A stretch of 12,365 nt of DNA from Nitrososphaeraceae archaeon (GTDB taxonomy: Archaea > Thermoproteota > Nitrososphaeria > Nitrososphaerales > Nitrososphaeraceae). Of this stretch, positions 1 to 5,563 are shown piece by piece. Position 1 is the stretch's first letter, and each line of letters starts with the position of its first letter. Under the pieces are notes generated by a model, which saw only the letters and a list, made by a program, of their open reading frames with translations, had not been told where the DNA came from and ran no database searches. The stretch lies in assembly GCA_030038695.1 (NCBI GenBank), contig JASHSN010000226.1, positions 1-12,365 of the forward strand, read 5' to 3'. The translations under genes were made by a program, and so were the position numbers.

Positions 1-360
1 AATTACAGGATATATATCTGCGGAAGAAGCTAAAAATCCCTCTAATCTATTTCCTATGCTACCTGAAACTAAACGTTTACCGTCCACAGATATGTTATAT
101 TGGATATCCTCTAAAATTGCTGTTCCTTGATTTGGATTATGTGCGTCAAAAGCAACTTCGATACTCGCTGTGCGATTATTGATTTGCGTTGGAACAACAT
201 TCTTTATTGATAGTGTAATAGGCAGTGTCATATTTGAGACGCTCTGGTTCGATCCAGTCTGTACTCCACCAAACATTCCAGTGCCGAAAATAACATATAC
301 CACTATTGCAAAAGCAGCTAAACCCCCGCCGGCCGCATAGACCGCCGTCTTTGTATTCAT
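1..360 (-). CDS. Membrane-anchored LEA14/WHy-like protein (5' part, runs off the window)
   Basis: The reading frame is open from ATG at 360 to the window edge, giving 120 residues with no stop; the C-terminus is missing. Residues 6-26 form an uncharged Gly/Ala/Val/Ile-rich segment after a single Lys, which looks like an N-terminal signal anchor leaving the rest outside the cell. Residues 46-120 read as alternating beta-strands: LPITLSIKNVVPTQ, then IEVAFDAHNPNQG, then a strand pair around VDGKRLVSGSIG. This resembles the LEA14/WHy-type beta-sandwich, where a conserved N-P motif (here N75-P76) sits after a strand. No enzymatic residues are visible. It is divergent from the FUN14 gene, with a TATA-like box about 31 bases before the ATG. 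Family assignment is by pattern only; an unrelated exported beta-sandwich protein is possible. That the frame is coding is more certain than its function. Confidence 0.65.
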   Translation of the reverse strand, partial: MNTKTAVYAAGGGLAAFAIVVYVIFGTGMFGGVQTGSNQSVSNMTLPITLSIKNVVPTQINNRTASIEVAFDAHNPNQGTAILEDIQYNISVDGKRLVSGSIGNRLEGFLASSADIYPVI

Positions 361-385
361 TTAAGGTAAACGTATTATAGTTATA

Positions 386-396
386 CCTTTTAAATG
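386..396 (-). promoter_or_regulatory. TATA-like box for the gene starting at 360
   Basis: On the minus strand this reads CATTTAAAAGG, with its centre about 31 bases upstream of the ATG at 360. No Shine-Dalgarno-like purine run precedes the ATG (ACCTTAAATG), so a very short or absent 5' leader is likely. Confidence 0.5.
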
Positions 397-472
397 TGAT
401 TCCTGTGTATAACATAATTTGCTACAGGATTTAAGATCACAATCGATACTGTGCGTGAGGTATCAAATAAAA

Positions 473-482
473 TGTATATAAC
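473..482 (+). promoter_or_regulatory. TATA-like box upstream of the FUN14-family gene
   Basis: The sequence TGTATATAAC is the best TATA match in the divergent intergenic region, about 63 bases before the ATG at 541. A weaker box (TTAGTATAAG, 508-517) lies about 29 bases before the same ATG and would give a leaderless transcript. Which one is used cannot be told from sequence. Confidence 0.4.
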
Positions 483-540
483 ATCATTATGTTAAAAATA
501 GCCACAGTTAGTATAAGCCAAACAATTGAATCGCTTCAAT

Positions 541-894
541 ATGGTAGTCGATATTAGCTCTCTCACCTCTACTGCAACCTCTGCAGGCCTCGGAGGCATA
601 AGCGGTTTTCTTATCGGGTATGCTATTAAGAAGGTTGTAAGAATCCTATTAGTACTCGTCGGCTTGGTATTTGTAGCGTTCGTGTTTCTAGAATACCAGA
701 AGTTAATATCCGTAAACTGGAACAAGATCCAGACCTCTACTATCGCCGCGCTTGGAAATATAACGTCGGGACAGCTTCTTGCAAATAGCGGCATTCCGGG
801 TACCAATCATATAGCCACCTCAATGACTAGCTTTGGTATACCTCTAACCGGTAGCCTCACTGCGGGGTTACTTTTAGGCTTCTTAAGAGGTTAG
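541..894 (+). CDS. FUN14-family small membrane protein
   Basis: 117 residues. The N-terminal Gly-rich stretch (residues 16-30, GLGGISGFLIGYAIKK) and the C-terminal Gly-rich helix ending GLLLGFLRG match the FUN14 family pattern, with hydrophobic segments at about 33-50 and 98-114. Archaeal FUN14 proteins have no established biochemical role; the eukaryotic relative FUNDC1 is a mitochondrial outer-membrane protein, and that function should not be transferred. An in-frame TTG at 526 would add five residues (MNRFN); I prefer ATG 541 because the family motif begins soon after it and a weak TATA box sits about 29 bases upstream. It converges on the RidA-like gene. The family call rests on the GYAIKK and GFLRG signatures and on size, which is usual for the family. 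Confidence 0.75.
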   Translation: MVVDISSLTSTATSAGLGGISGFLIGYAIKKVVRILLVLVGLVFVAFVFLEYQKLISVNWNKIQTSTIAALGNITSGQLLANSGIPGTNHIATSMTSFGIPLTGSLTAGLLLGFLRG

Positions 895-896
895 CA

Positions 897-920
897 TTAT
901 TGCATCTTAAGAATAATAAT
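897..920. terminator. Possible bidirectional terminator between convergent genes
   Basis: The short gap between FUN14 (plus) and the RidA-like gene (minus) is AT-rich and centred on the palindrome TCTTAAGA (905-912), with ATTAT at 897-901 and ATAAT at 916-920 as outer arms. The intervening bases pair poorly, so this is a weak call. Confidence 0.25.
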
Positions 921-955
921 AACTCGCCTTTGGTTGACGTTATCTTGTCGATATC

Positions 956-1429
956 TTAGTGTTCGTTGTGTTCTGCAATAAAATCTATTTCTACCGCACT
1001 GTCGAAGGGGAGGCTACTCATTCCAACGGCCACCCTGCTATGTCTCCCTTTTTCACCGAAGAGCTGCACGAGAAAATCTGATGCACCATTGATAACTTCA
1101 GGATGGCTGGTAAAAGAAGCATCACAATTGACAAAACCTGATAATTTGACGAACCTCTTTATGTGGTCAAGGTTAAGAAGTGCGTCTTTGAGATGTGCAA
1201 GTGCGTTTATAGTGCAGAGTTTTGCTGCCTCCATGCCATCACTTACACTAAGGTCTTTGCCCACCTTTCCTTTGAACTTGATTTCTAAGGTCTTTGAACC
1301 AATGTCTATGGGCAACTGACCAGAAACAAAGACAAGATTTCCAGTTTTCACTACTGGTAGATAAGAACCCACAGGCTTGGAAGGTGTCCGCAAAGCTATT
1401 CCTAGTGAATTTAGCTTTTCTTCAATCAT
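956..1429 (-). CDS. YjgF/YER057c/UK114 (RidA-superfamily) protein
   Basis: 157 residues from ATG 1429. The protein matches the longer YjgF subfamily along its whole length: an N-terminal EEKLNSLGI helix, PVGSYLPVV, VFVSGQLP (33-40), GKVGKDLSVSDG, AAKLCTINALAHLKDAL, VKLSGFVN and, near the end, GRHSRVAVGMSSLP followed by VEIDFIAE. Arg132 lies where RidA proteins carry the Arg that binds the substrate carboxylate. RidA proteins hydrolyse reactive enamine/imine intermediates; this subfamily is less well characterised, so substrate and deaminase activity are inference. An upstream in-frame ATG at 1441 would add MIKI. I prefer 1429 because a TATA-like box (1454-1463) is about 29 bases before it but only about 17 before 1441, and relatives usually begin near the EEKL helix. 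It appears monocistronic. Confidence 0.87.
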   Translation of the reverse strand: MIEEKLNSLGIALRTPSKPVGSYLPVVKTGNLVFVSGQLPIDIGSKTLEIKFKGKVGKDLSVSDGMEAAKLCTINALAHLKDALLNLDHIKRFVKLSGFVNCDASFTSHPEVINGASDFLVQLFGEKGRHSRVAVGMSSLPFDSAVEIDFIAEHNEH

Positions 1430-1453
1430 AATCTTAATCATGACTTCCTACTG

Positions 1454-1463
1454 TTATTAATTT
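1454..1463 (-). promoter_or_regulatory. TATA-like box for the RidA-superfamily gene
   Basis: On the minus strand it reads AAATTAATAA, about 29 bases before the ATG at 1429. A transcript starting at the usual distance from it would begin downstream of the alternative ATG at 1441, so this box decides the start. Confidence 0.45.
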
Positions 1464-1601
1464 CATGACATCCGTTCAAAAAGATACTAGGTACTTTTCT
1501 CTCTTATGGTCCCCATCGTGTGTTATTGTGGAATATTTTTAGCTGAAACCGCTAATTTAGCTTGCCTTTCAAATTATGCTGAATATAATAGTGTCTTTTA
1601 C

Positions 1602-1742
1602 ATGAAGGGTGATAGCGAAGAAATCAATTCGCCAAGATTAGTAAGATGCGAGCTCCACAACAAAATATGCAGACTGATTAATCCTACTGACAAATGTGTA
1701 TGTTGTAACAAGCGGATATGTCTTTGTAGCTATACCCTCTAG
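1602..1742 (+). CDS. Small Cys-rich, probably zinc-binding miniprotein
   Basis: 46 residues from ATG 1602. Cysteines at 16, 23, 32, 34, 35, 40 and 42 with His19 give the spacing C-x2-H-x3-C, then C-x-C-C-x4-C-x-C, which suggests a compact zinc site, perhaps two. The first part (RCELHNKICRL) has a B-box-like or zinc-ribbon-like look, but I do not recognise the family. The frame is also open upstream to an ATG at 1506 (78 residues). I prefer the short form because the extra 32 residues look non-coding and an AT-rich element (CAAATTATGC, 1570-1579) lies about 27 bases before ATG 1602. It sits alone between the divergent RidA-like gene and the nitrilase. Chance ORFs of this size occur; the regular Cys/His spacing is the only support. 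Confidence 0.45.
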   Translation: MKGDSEEINSPRLVRCELHNKICRLINPTDKCVCCNKRICLCSYTL

Positions 1743-1993
1743 AAGCGCTAACTTTCGTGGAAATTAAGATAGTGGGAGTAGGTGTATAAGTTAATGGATA
1801 GATTGTTATTAAGTTGCAATAGTTGGTGACACAACAATGTCTTTCACTCTTCTTTCCGCCATTTAGGATTGCCCAAATCGAATAAAGCAAGATTATGCGT
1901 TGTGATATGTACTTTATAGCTAATTTCTACGGTATACAAATACGGTTTCTCCCGCCAGTGGTTAGCGATTTAGTGAATCGTTTCTTGAACAAC
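1743..1993. other. Intergenic region upstream of the nitrilase gene, no gene seen
   Basis: I see no convincing gene on either strand. The one visible structure is a 5-bp inverted repeat, CGATT (1966-1970) and AATCG (1976-1980) around a 5-base spacer, about 15-28 bases upstream of the nitrilase TATA box, where a regulator could bind. An arm this short is expected by chance in AT-rich DNA. Confidence 0.4.
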
Positions 1994-2003
1994 AAATATT
2001 TAA
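1994..2003 (+). promoter_or_regulatory. TATA box, leaderless-type promoter of the nitrilase gene
   Basis: AAATATTTAA is centred about 27 bases upstream of the ATG at 2026, so transcription would begin at or next to the start codon. The bases before the ATG (GTTAGAGT) hold no convincing Shine-Dalgarno sequence. This is one of the clearest promoters in the window. Confidence 0.6.
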
Positions 2004-2025
2004 TTTTGTCATCGAGTGTTAGAGT

Positions 2026-2862
2026 ATGGAAAAATCGCACCGTGTCGCAATCGTGCAGATGAAGTCATCGACTGACAAGACAGAAAATCTTAGAATTTCG
2101 CTAGATTTTGTAAAAGAGGGGGCAAGGAGGAAGGCAGGTCTGATATGCTTCCCCGAATTTCAGATGGCATTTTCATCAGCTAAACAATCTTCTAAACAAT
2201 TGACTAACATTGCCGAGTCAGCGACTAACGGTAACTTCATCGTGAAATTATGTAGCGCAGCGAGGAGATGTAAGATCAACATTGTGGCAACAATCTACGA
2301 AAAAAGTGACGAACCGTCTTTCGAACGTGTATACGATACTGCCGTCTTGATCAACAATAGGGGAAGTATCGTTTCACGTTATCGAAAAGTACATCTGTAT
2401 GATGCGTTAGGATTCAAAGAATCCCTGAAACTGATGGCCGGCAATAGTATCGAACAGCCCAACACAAGTTCGACCGGAACCATCGGTTTGATGATTTGTT
2501 ATGATATACGCTTCCCAGAAATATCTAGGATTTTGGCAGTGCAAGGCGCTGAAATTCTGGCAGCTCCTTCCGCATGGGTTCAAGGAGTTATGAAAGAGGA
2601 GCATTGGGTAACATTACTTAAAGCTAGATCGATTGAGAATGGGCTCTACATGATGGCTCCTGATCAAGTAGGTAATATTTTCTCAGGAAGGAGCATGGTT
2701 ATAGATCCATTTGGCTCAGTAATATTGGACATGGGTAATAGAGAAGGTATGGAAGTTATCGATATCGACATCTCGAGAGTGCAAAGCGTTCGAAAATCAC
2801 TTCCACTTCTAAAAAATCGTCGAAACGACGTATATCGAAAACATCTCAGTGCGTTCACTTAG
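2026..2862 (+). CDS. Carbon-nitrogen hydrolase (nitrilase superfamily, Nit1/Nit2-like amidase)
   Basis: 278 residues, a full-length single-domain member. The Glu-Lys-Cys catalytic triad is visible: E44 in LICFPEFQM, K121 in YRKVHLYD and the nucleophile C158 in GLMICYDIRFPE. The second catalytic-site Glu sits in EEHW (about 191-194), and RARSIEN-type and RNDVY motifs near the end are also typical. ICYDIRFPE is characteristic of the Nit branch, which includes omega-amidase (alpha-ketoglutaramate hydrolase) and deaminated-glutathione amidase. Those are metabolite-repair enzymes acting on amide C-N bonds in the cytoplasm; which amide this enzyme uses cannot be told from sequence. There is no signal peptide. 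Its promoter suggests a leaderless, independently transcribed gene, and neighbours do not define a pathway, though the nearby RidA-like protein is also a metabolite-repair type. Confidence 0.9.
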   Translation: MEKSHRVAIVQMKSSTDKTENLRISLDFVKEGARRKAGLICFPEFQMAFSSAKQSSKQLTNIAESATNGNFIVKLCSAARRCKINIVATIYEKSDEPSFERVYDTAVLINNRGSIVSRYRKVHLYDALGFKESLKLMAGNSIEQPNTSSTGTIGLMICYDIRFPEISRILAVQGAEILAAPSAWVQGVMKEEHWVTLLKARSIENGLYMMAPDQVGNIFSGRSMVIDPFGSVILDMGNREGMEVIDIDISRVQSVRKSLPLLKNRRNDVYRKHLSAFT

Positions 2863-3026
2863 TGGAATTTTCACTTGTCGGTGGTCAGATAAGATGTGCT
2901 ATCCTAGGGAAAGCAGTGTCGTCTCGCGTGGTATATTATTTCCCTTTTTCGAAAGAGGAGTCTTCACCAATATTTTGCAAAAGATACATTCGACAACTCG
3001 CTAATGATTGAATTTATTTACTTAGC
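2863..3026. other. Intergenic region between nitrilase and thiolase genes
   Basis: This stretch has no supported gene. A 36-codon frame at 2894-3004 has no family resemblance. A second TATA-like string (GTATATTATT, 2931-2940) has no start codon of a convincing gene downstream at a suitable distance. Confidence 0.4.
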
Positions 3027-3035
3027 TTTTTATAA
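3027..3035 (+). promoter_or_regulatory. TATA-like box for the thiolase-DUF35 operon
   Basis: TTTTTATAA is centred about 32 bases upstream of the ATG at 3063, giving a short 5' leader. Another AT-rich string (AATTTATTTA, 3011-3020) lies further upstream. Confidence 0.45.
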
Positions 3036-3062
3036 CTCGAATGGGAAGACAGTTTTTGACAA

Positions 3063-4223
3063 ATGCTAAATAAGGTTTGTGTTCTCGGTGCTGGCAGTAC
3101 CAAATACGGTAAATTGAACGAAGGCATTATAGAAATCGCATTGGATGCATGCATGGACGCAATAAATTCGGCCGGTATAACACCTAAGGATATACAGGCG
3201 GGATACATTTCCAATGTTTTTGGAGTTTCCGATAAGCAAGTCCATATGGCTCCAGTAATTATGAGTAACCTGGGTATCCCGGAAGTGCCAGGACTGACAA
3301 TAGAATCTGCATGCGGCTCAGGTTCTATTATGTTTAGAGAAGCATATGCAAATATAGCTGCTGGGTTCTATGATTGCGTTTTAGGATTAGGAGTGGAAAA
3401 AATAACTCACACCGGAACAATCCAAAGCACTACCCTATTCTCTTATTGTTCAGATTTCTTCTACGAAGGTGGAAATGGGGCTTCATTCCCAGGATTATTT
3501 GCATCAATAGCTAGATCGTATATGGCTAAATATAAAGCCAGTGAAGAAGACCTCGCAAGAGTAGCAGTAAAGAATCACGAAAACGGTATTTTAAATCCGA
3601 AAGCTCATGTTAGAAAAAAAATCACGATAGACGACGTATTGAAATCTCCTATTGTTGCCTCACCTTTAAAGTTGTATGATTGCTGTCCGTTTTCAGATGG
3701 CGCTTCTGCAGTCATTCTTTGTAACGAAGATTTTGCGAGGAAAATTGGTAGACCTTTCGTCGAGGTGATTGGCTCGGGTAGGGGTGCATCTTCGGCTGCA
3801 GTGCAAGGTCGAGACGATATCACAACTATCCCAAGTACTGTAGCCGCCGCCACACAGGCATACAAAATGGCAGGCATCACTCCAAAGGATGTCGATTTTG
3901 CTGAAGTACATGATTGCTTTACGATCGCAGAAATCATTGATATAGAGGACCTAGGGTTCTTCAAGAAAGGGACAGGAGCGAATGCTGTCAGAGAGGGATC
4001 AACTTCTAGAACTGGAGAAATTCCCATTAACCCTTCGGGTGGACTCAAATCAAAAGGTCATCCAATAGGCGCAACAGGCATAGGTCAGGTTGTAGAAGTT
4101 TTCGAACAACTTACGGATAAAGCTGAGCAAAGAACGATTAGAGGTGCTGAAATAGGACTTACTCATAACTTCGGAGCTACTGGTGCAAGTGCTGCTGTCC
4201 ATATTTTTAAGAGGGCAGAATGA
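3063..4223 (+). CDS. Thiolase-fold acyl-CoA acetyltransferase (archaeal acetoacetyl-CoA thiolase / SCP-x-like)
   Basis: 386 residues, full length for archaeal thiolases. The nucleophilic Cys is C84 in ESACGSGS; EVHDCFTIAE (281-290) supplies a conserved active-site His; NPSGGLKSKGHPIGATG (323-339) carries the catalytic His333. The C-terminal segment THNFGATGASAAVHIF replaces the CxGGG loop of classical bacterial thiolases, as in the archaeal/SCP-x branch. Such enzymes condense two acetyl-CoA to acetoacetyl-CoA or cleave it. In archaea that serves the mevalonate pathway, where thiolase, HMG-CoA synthase and a DUF35 protein form a complex; thaumarchaea also need acetoacetyl-CoA thiolysis in the 3-hydroxypropionate/4-hydroxybutyrate cycle. 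The next gene begins directly after its TGA and encodes a DUF35 protein, the expected partner. No HMG-CoA synthase gene is adjacent, so the physiological direction is open. Confidence 0.88.
   Translation: MLNKVCVLGAGSTKYGKLNEGIIEIALDACMDAINSAGITPKDIQAGYISNVFGVSDKQVHMAPVIMSNLGIPEVPGLTIESACGSGSIMFREAYANIAAGFYDCVLGLGVEKITHTGTIQSTTLFSYCSDFFYEGGNGASFPGLFASIARSYMAKYKASEEDLARVAVKNHENGILNPKAHVRKKITIDDVLKSPIVASPLKLYDCCPFSDGASAVILCNEDFARKIGRPFVEVIGSGRGASSAAVQGRDDITTIPSTVAAATQAYKMAGITPKDVDFAEVHDCFTIAEIIDIEDLGFFKKGTGANAVREGSTSRTGEIPINPSGGLKSKGHPIGATGIGQVVEVFEQLTDKAEQRTIRGAEIGLTHNFGATGASAAVHIFKRAE
4211..4214 (+). promoter_or_regulatory. Shine-Dalgarno-like GAGG for the DUF35 gene
   Basis: GAGG lies within the last codons of the thiolase gene, nine bases before the ATG at 4224. 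It fits initiation inside a polycistronic mRNA and contrasts with the leaderless-type starts of the first genes in this window. Confidence 0.5.
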
Positions 4224-4622
4224 ATGGAATCCAAGGCAAAGACAGCACCACAAGAGAGTCCTCGTGAAAAGTTTATAATCGCTGCGCGTAGGAAGAATAT
4301 CCTTGCCAAAAAATGCTCTCGTTGTGGACACTTGATGCTTGTTACGGTATATTGTTGTGAAAAGTGTTCTAGCAGAGAATATGAGACTTTAGAGTTAGAA
4401 GGAAAAGGTAGAGTTGTCACGTACACAATTCAAGCTGTAGCTCCGGAGGGATTTGAAGACGCCGGCTCATACGCATGGGTTGTATTTAATGTAGATGGTA
4501 CAGATTTAAGAGCATCCGGTTTCCTACCAGGGGTAATATCACCATCGTCGTTACCCATTGGATCAAGCGTCAGGGTAATAGATTATCATCCAACACATGG
4601 CTTATTACTTCAAAAAGTCTAG
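4224..4622 (+). CDS. DUF35 OB-fold/zinc-ribbon protein, thiolase partner
   Basis: 132 residues. A rubredoxin-like zinc ribbon occupies residues 31-48: C31 and C34 (CSRC) with C44/C45 and C48 (CCEKC). The OB-fold follows from about residue 55 to the end: GKGRVVTYTI, then YAWVVFNVDG, LRASGFLPG, and a final GSSVRVIDYHP. DUF35 proteins bridge acetoacetyl-CoA thiolase and HMG-CoA synthase in archaea and hold the shared CoA-binding site, allowing substrate channelling. The ATG follows the thiolase TGA with no gap, so the two proteins are almost certainly co-translated and probably form a complex. The first 20 residues are rich in Lys, Glu and Pro and look disordered. The family call is firm; its substrate depends on the thiolase. 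Confidence 0.85.
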   Translation: MESKAKTAPQESPREKFIIAARRKNILAKKCSRCGHLMLVTVYCCEKCSSREYETLELEGKGRVVTYTIQAVAPEGFEDAGSYAWVVFNVDGTDLRASGFLPGVISPSSLPIGSSVRVIDYHPTHGLLLQKV

Positions 4623-4787
4623 TAGTATTCTAAGTTCCCTGTACGTAGGGGATTGCATATAATAAGTTAGATAACGCTGGTGAAAAGAACCCTAACGCTA
4701 ATGATCAAGAGCTAGTTATGAAAGCAACAACAAAGATGTTTCCGTTTGGCTACTAAGCGTTTAGTAGATTAGCTTTTTGATAGCTAT
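4623..4787. other. Intergenic region between the DUF35 gene and cdvB
   Basis: No supported gene. Just after the DUF35 stop, TCCCT (4636-4640) and AGGGG (4647-4651) can form a short hairpin around GTACGT; it is not followed by a T-run, so it is a poor terminator. A TATA-like string (CATATAATAA, 4656-4665) points at ATG codons that open only 4- and 12-codon frames. A small non-coding transcript is possible but unsupported. Confidence 0.35.
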
Positions 4788-4797
4788 TTTGTATATA
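4788..4797 (+). promoter_or_regulatory. TATA-like box upstream of cdvB
   Basis: TTTGTATATA is centred about 58 bases before the ATG at 4851, predicting a 5' leader of roughly 30 bases. That leader would contain the inverted repeat at 4826-4847. Confidence 0.45.
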
Positions 4798-4825
4798 CAC
4801 TTTAACGCTCGATCTTAACATTTTT

Positions 4826-4847
4826 TCGACTAACCTGAATCAGTCGA
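4826..4847 (+). repeat. 6-bp inverted repeat just before the cdvB start
   Basis: TCGACT (4826-4831) and AGTCGA (4842-4847) are perfect reverse complements around a 10-base spacer, ending three bases before the cdvB ATG. In DNA it could be an operator (arm centres 16 bases apart). In RNA it could be a hairpin next to the start codon. Confidence 0.4.
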
Positions 4848-4850
4848 CAA

Positions 4851-5474
4851 ATGGACCAGCATCAACAACAATTTAAGAGCGATTTAGAAAAGGCTTCGTC
4901 AGTGGTTAATGGCCAGCTCGCTAGATTGAAGATGCTTAATGAAAAATTCTCTGCAATGGATAAGAATTTCAGACACCAAATAGTAGCAAACATCAAGTCT
5001 GGCAATAATTCCAGAGCCAAAGCTCTTGCAGGAGAGCTATCAAATATTCGCAATGTGCAGCGGACAACACAAAATGCAGGTCTAGCACTTGAAGTGATGC
5101 TAATCCGTTTTAGTACTATCAACGAATTTGCTATGGTTTTGGACACCATCCACCCTACCATAGGCATGATCAGAGATATCCAAAGAGATATTTCTAAGGT
5201 GGTTCCAGCGGCTTCAAACGTATTCTCGGAAATGAAATCGATGACTGCAGATGTCTTGATCAATTCTGATATTAAATTAGATGCCGCAACTAAGTTTTCG
5301 GCACCTGTCGATAAAGATGCTCTTTCAATTCTAAATGAGATTGAGGGAATGCTTGAGACTGAAGCAAAAGAAAAGCTTCCCGAGGTGCCAACAGGCATCT
5401 TGGATAAGAAAATGGATATGCAGTTAGTTGAGGAGGAGGTATCCCAAACAGGTCAAATAATGATAGAAACTTAA
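4851..5474 (+). CDS. cdvB: ESCRT-III-like cell-division protein (CdvB family, Snf7 domain)
   Basis: 207 residues. Residues 8-135 form the helical Snf7 core: a long helical hairpin (ARLKMLNEKF through RAKALAGELSNIRNVQR), then LALEVMLIRFSTINEF and the helix with IHPTIGMIRDIQRDISKVVPAA, which is close to the archaeal CdvB pattern. A final helix (about 155-172) is acidic, and KLPEVP (175-180) followed by TGIL matches the proline-rich MIM2 motif by which ESCRT-III proteins bind the MIT domain of the ATPase Vps4/CdvC. CdvB proteins polymerise at the inner membrane at mid-cell and drive constriction. Thaumarchaea usually have several CdvB paralogues, and I cannot say which this is. No cdvA or cdvC gene is adjacent. 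It lies 89 bases upstream of the winged-helix/NrdD-like gene on the same strand, but each has its own promoter-like element. Confidence 0.85.
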   Translation: MDQHQQQFKSDLEKASSVVNGQLARLKMLNEKFSAMDKNFRHQIVANIKSGNNSRAKALAGELSNIRNVQRTTQNAGLALEVMLIRFSTINEFAMVLDTIHPTIGMIRDIQRDISKVVPAASNVFSEMKSMTADVLINSDIKLDAATKFSAPVDKDALSILNEIEGMLETEAKEKLPEVPTGILDKKMDMQLVEEEVSQTGQIMIET

Positions 5475-5477
5475 GAG

Positions 5478-5482
5478 TTTTT
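5478..5482 (+). terminator. Possible T-run terminator after cdvB
   Basis: A run of five T follows the cdvB stop by three bases. Archaeal terminators are commonly plain T-runs, but five is minimal, so readthrough into the next gene is possible. Confidence 0.25.
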
Positions 5483-5506
5483 CATGTATCGCTGTCTGCT
5501 ACATGA
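5482..5506 (+). repeat. 7-bp inverted repeat, candidate operator upstream of the NrdD-like regulator
   Basis: TCATGTA (5482-5488) and TACATGA (5500-5506) are perfect reverse complements around an 11-base spacer; arm centres are 18 bases apart. It lies between the cdvB stop and the TATA-like box at 5512-5521. It may be an operator for autoregulation or, as RNA, a hairpin at the end of the cdvB transcript. The octamer ACATGATT at its right end (5501-5508) recurs upstream of nrdJ at 7787-7794, which may be chance. Confidence 0.4.
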
Positions 5507-5511
5507 TTAGT

Positions 5512-5521
5512 AAAATATAAT
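5512..5521 (+). promoter_or_regulatory. TATA-like box for the winged-helix/NrdD-like gene
   Basis: AAAATATAAT is centred about 48 bases before the ATG at 5564. A second AT-rich string (AGTTTTAATC, 5531-5540) is about 28 bases before the ATG and would give a leaderless transcript. Confidence 0.45.
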
Positions 5522-5563
5522 TTACAAAGTAGTTTTAATCAGGTAGTCAGAATATCGGGTGCA

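Noticed and set aside
176..415. 79-codon minus-strand frame
   Set aside because: It overlaps, in another frame, the better-supported membrane-anchored protein starting at 360, and its translation has no recognisable pattern.
492..806. 104-codon minus-strand frame opposite FUN14
   Set aside because: It is antisense to a gene with family signatures and shows none itself.
966..1319. 117-codon plus-strand frame opposite the RidA-like gene
   Set aside because: It is a shadow of a full-length YjgF-family gene.
1684..1890. 68-codon minus-strand frame
   Set aside because: It has no domain pattern or promoter and overlaps the Cys-rich frame.
2894..3004. 36-codon plus-strand frame between nitrilase and thiolase
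   Set aside because: Its composition looks random, no TATA box is at a suitable distance, and there is no family resemblance.
4718..4756. 12-codon frame after a TATA-like string at 4656-4665
   Set aside because: It is too short to judge, and the first ATG after the TATA string (4701) opens only four codons.
4862..5398. 178-codon minus-strand frame opposite cdvB
   Set aside because: It is long, but antisense to a clear Snf7-domain gene and has no motif of its own.
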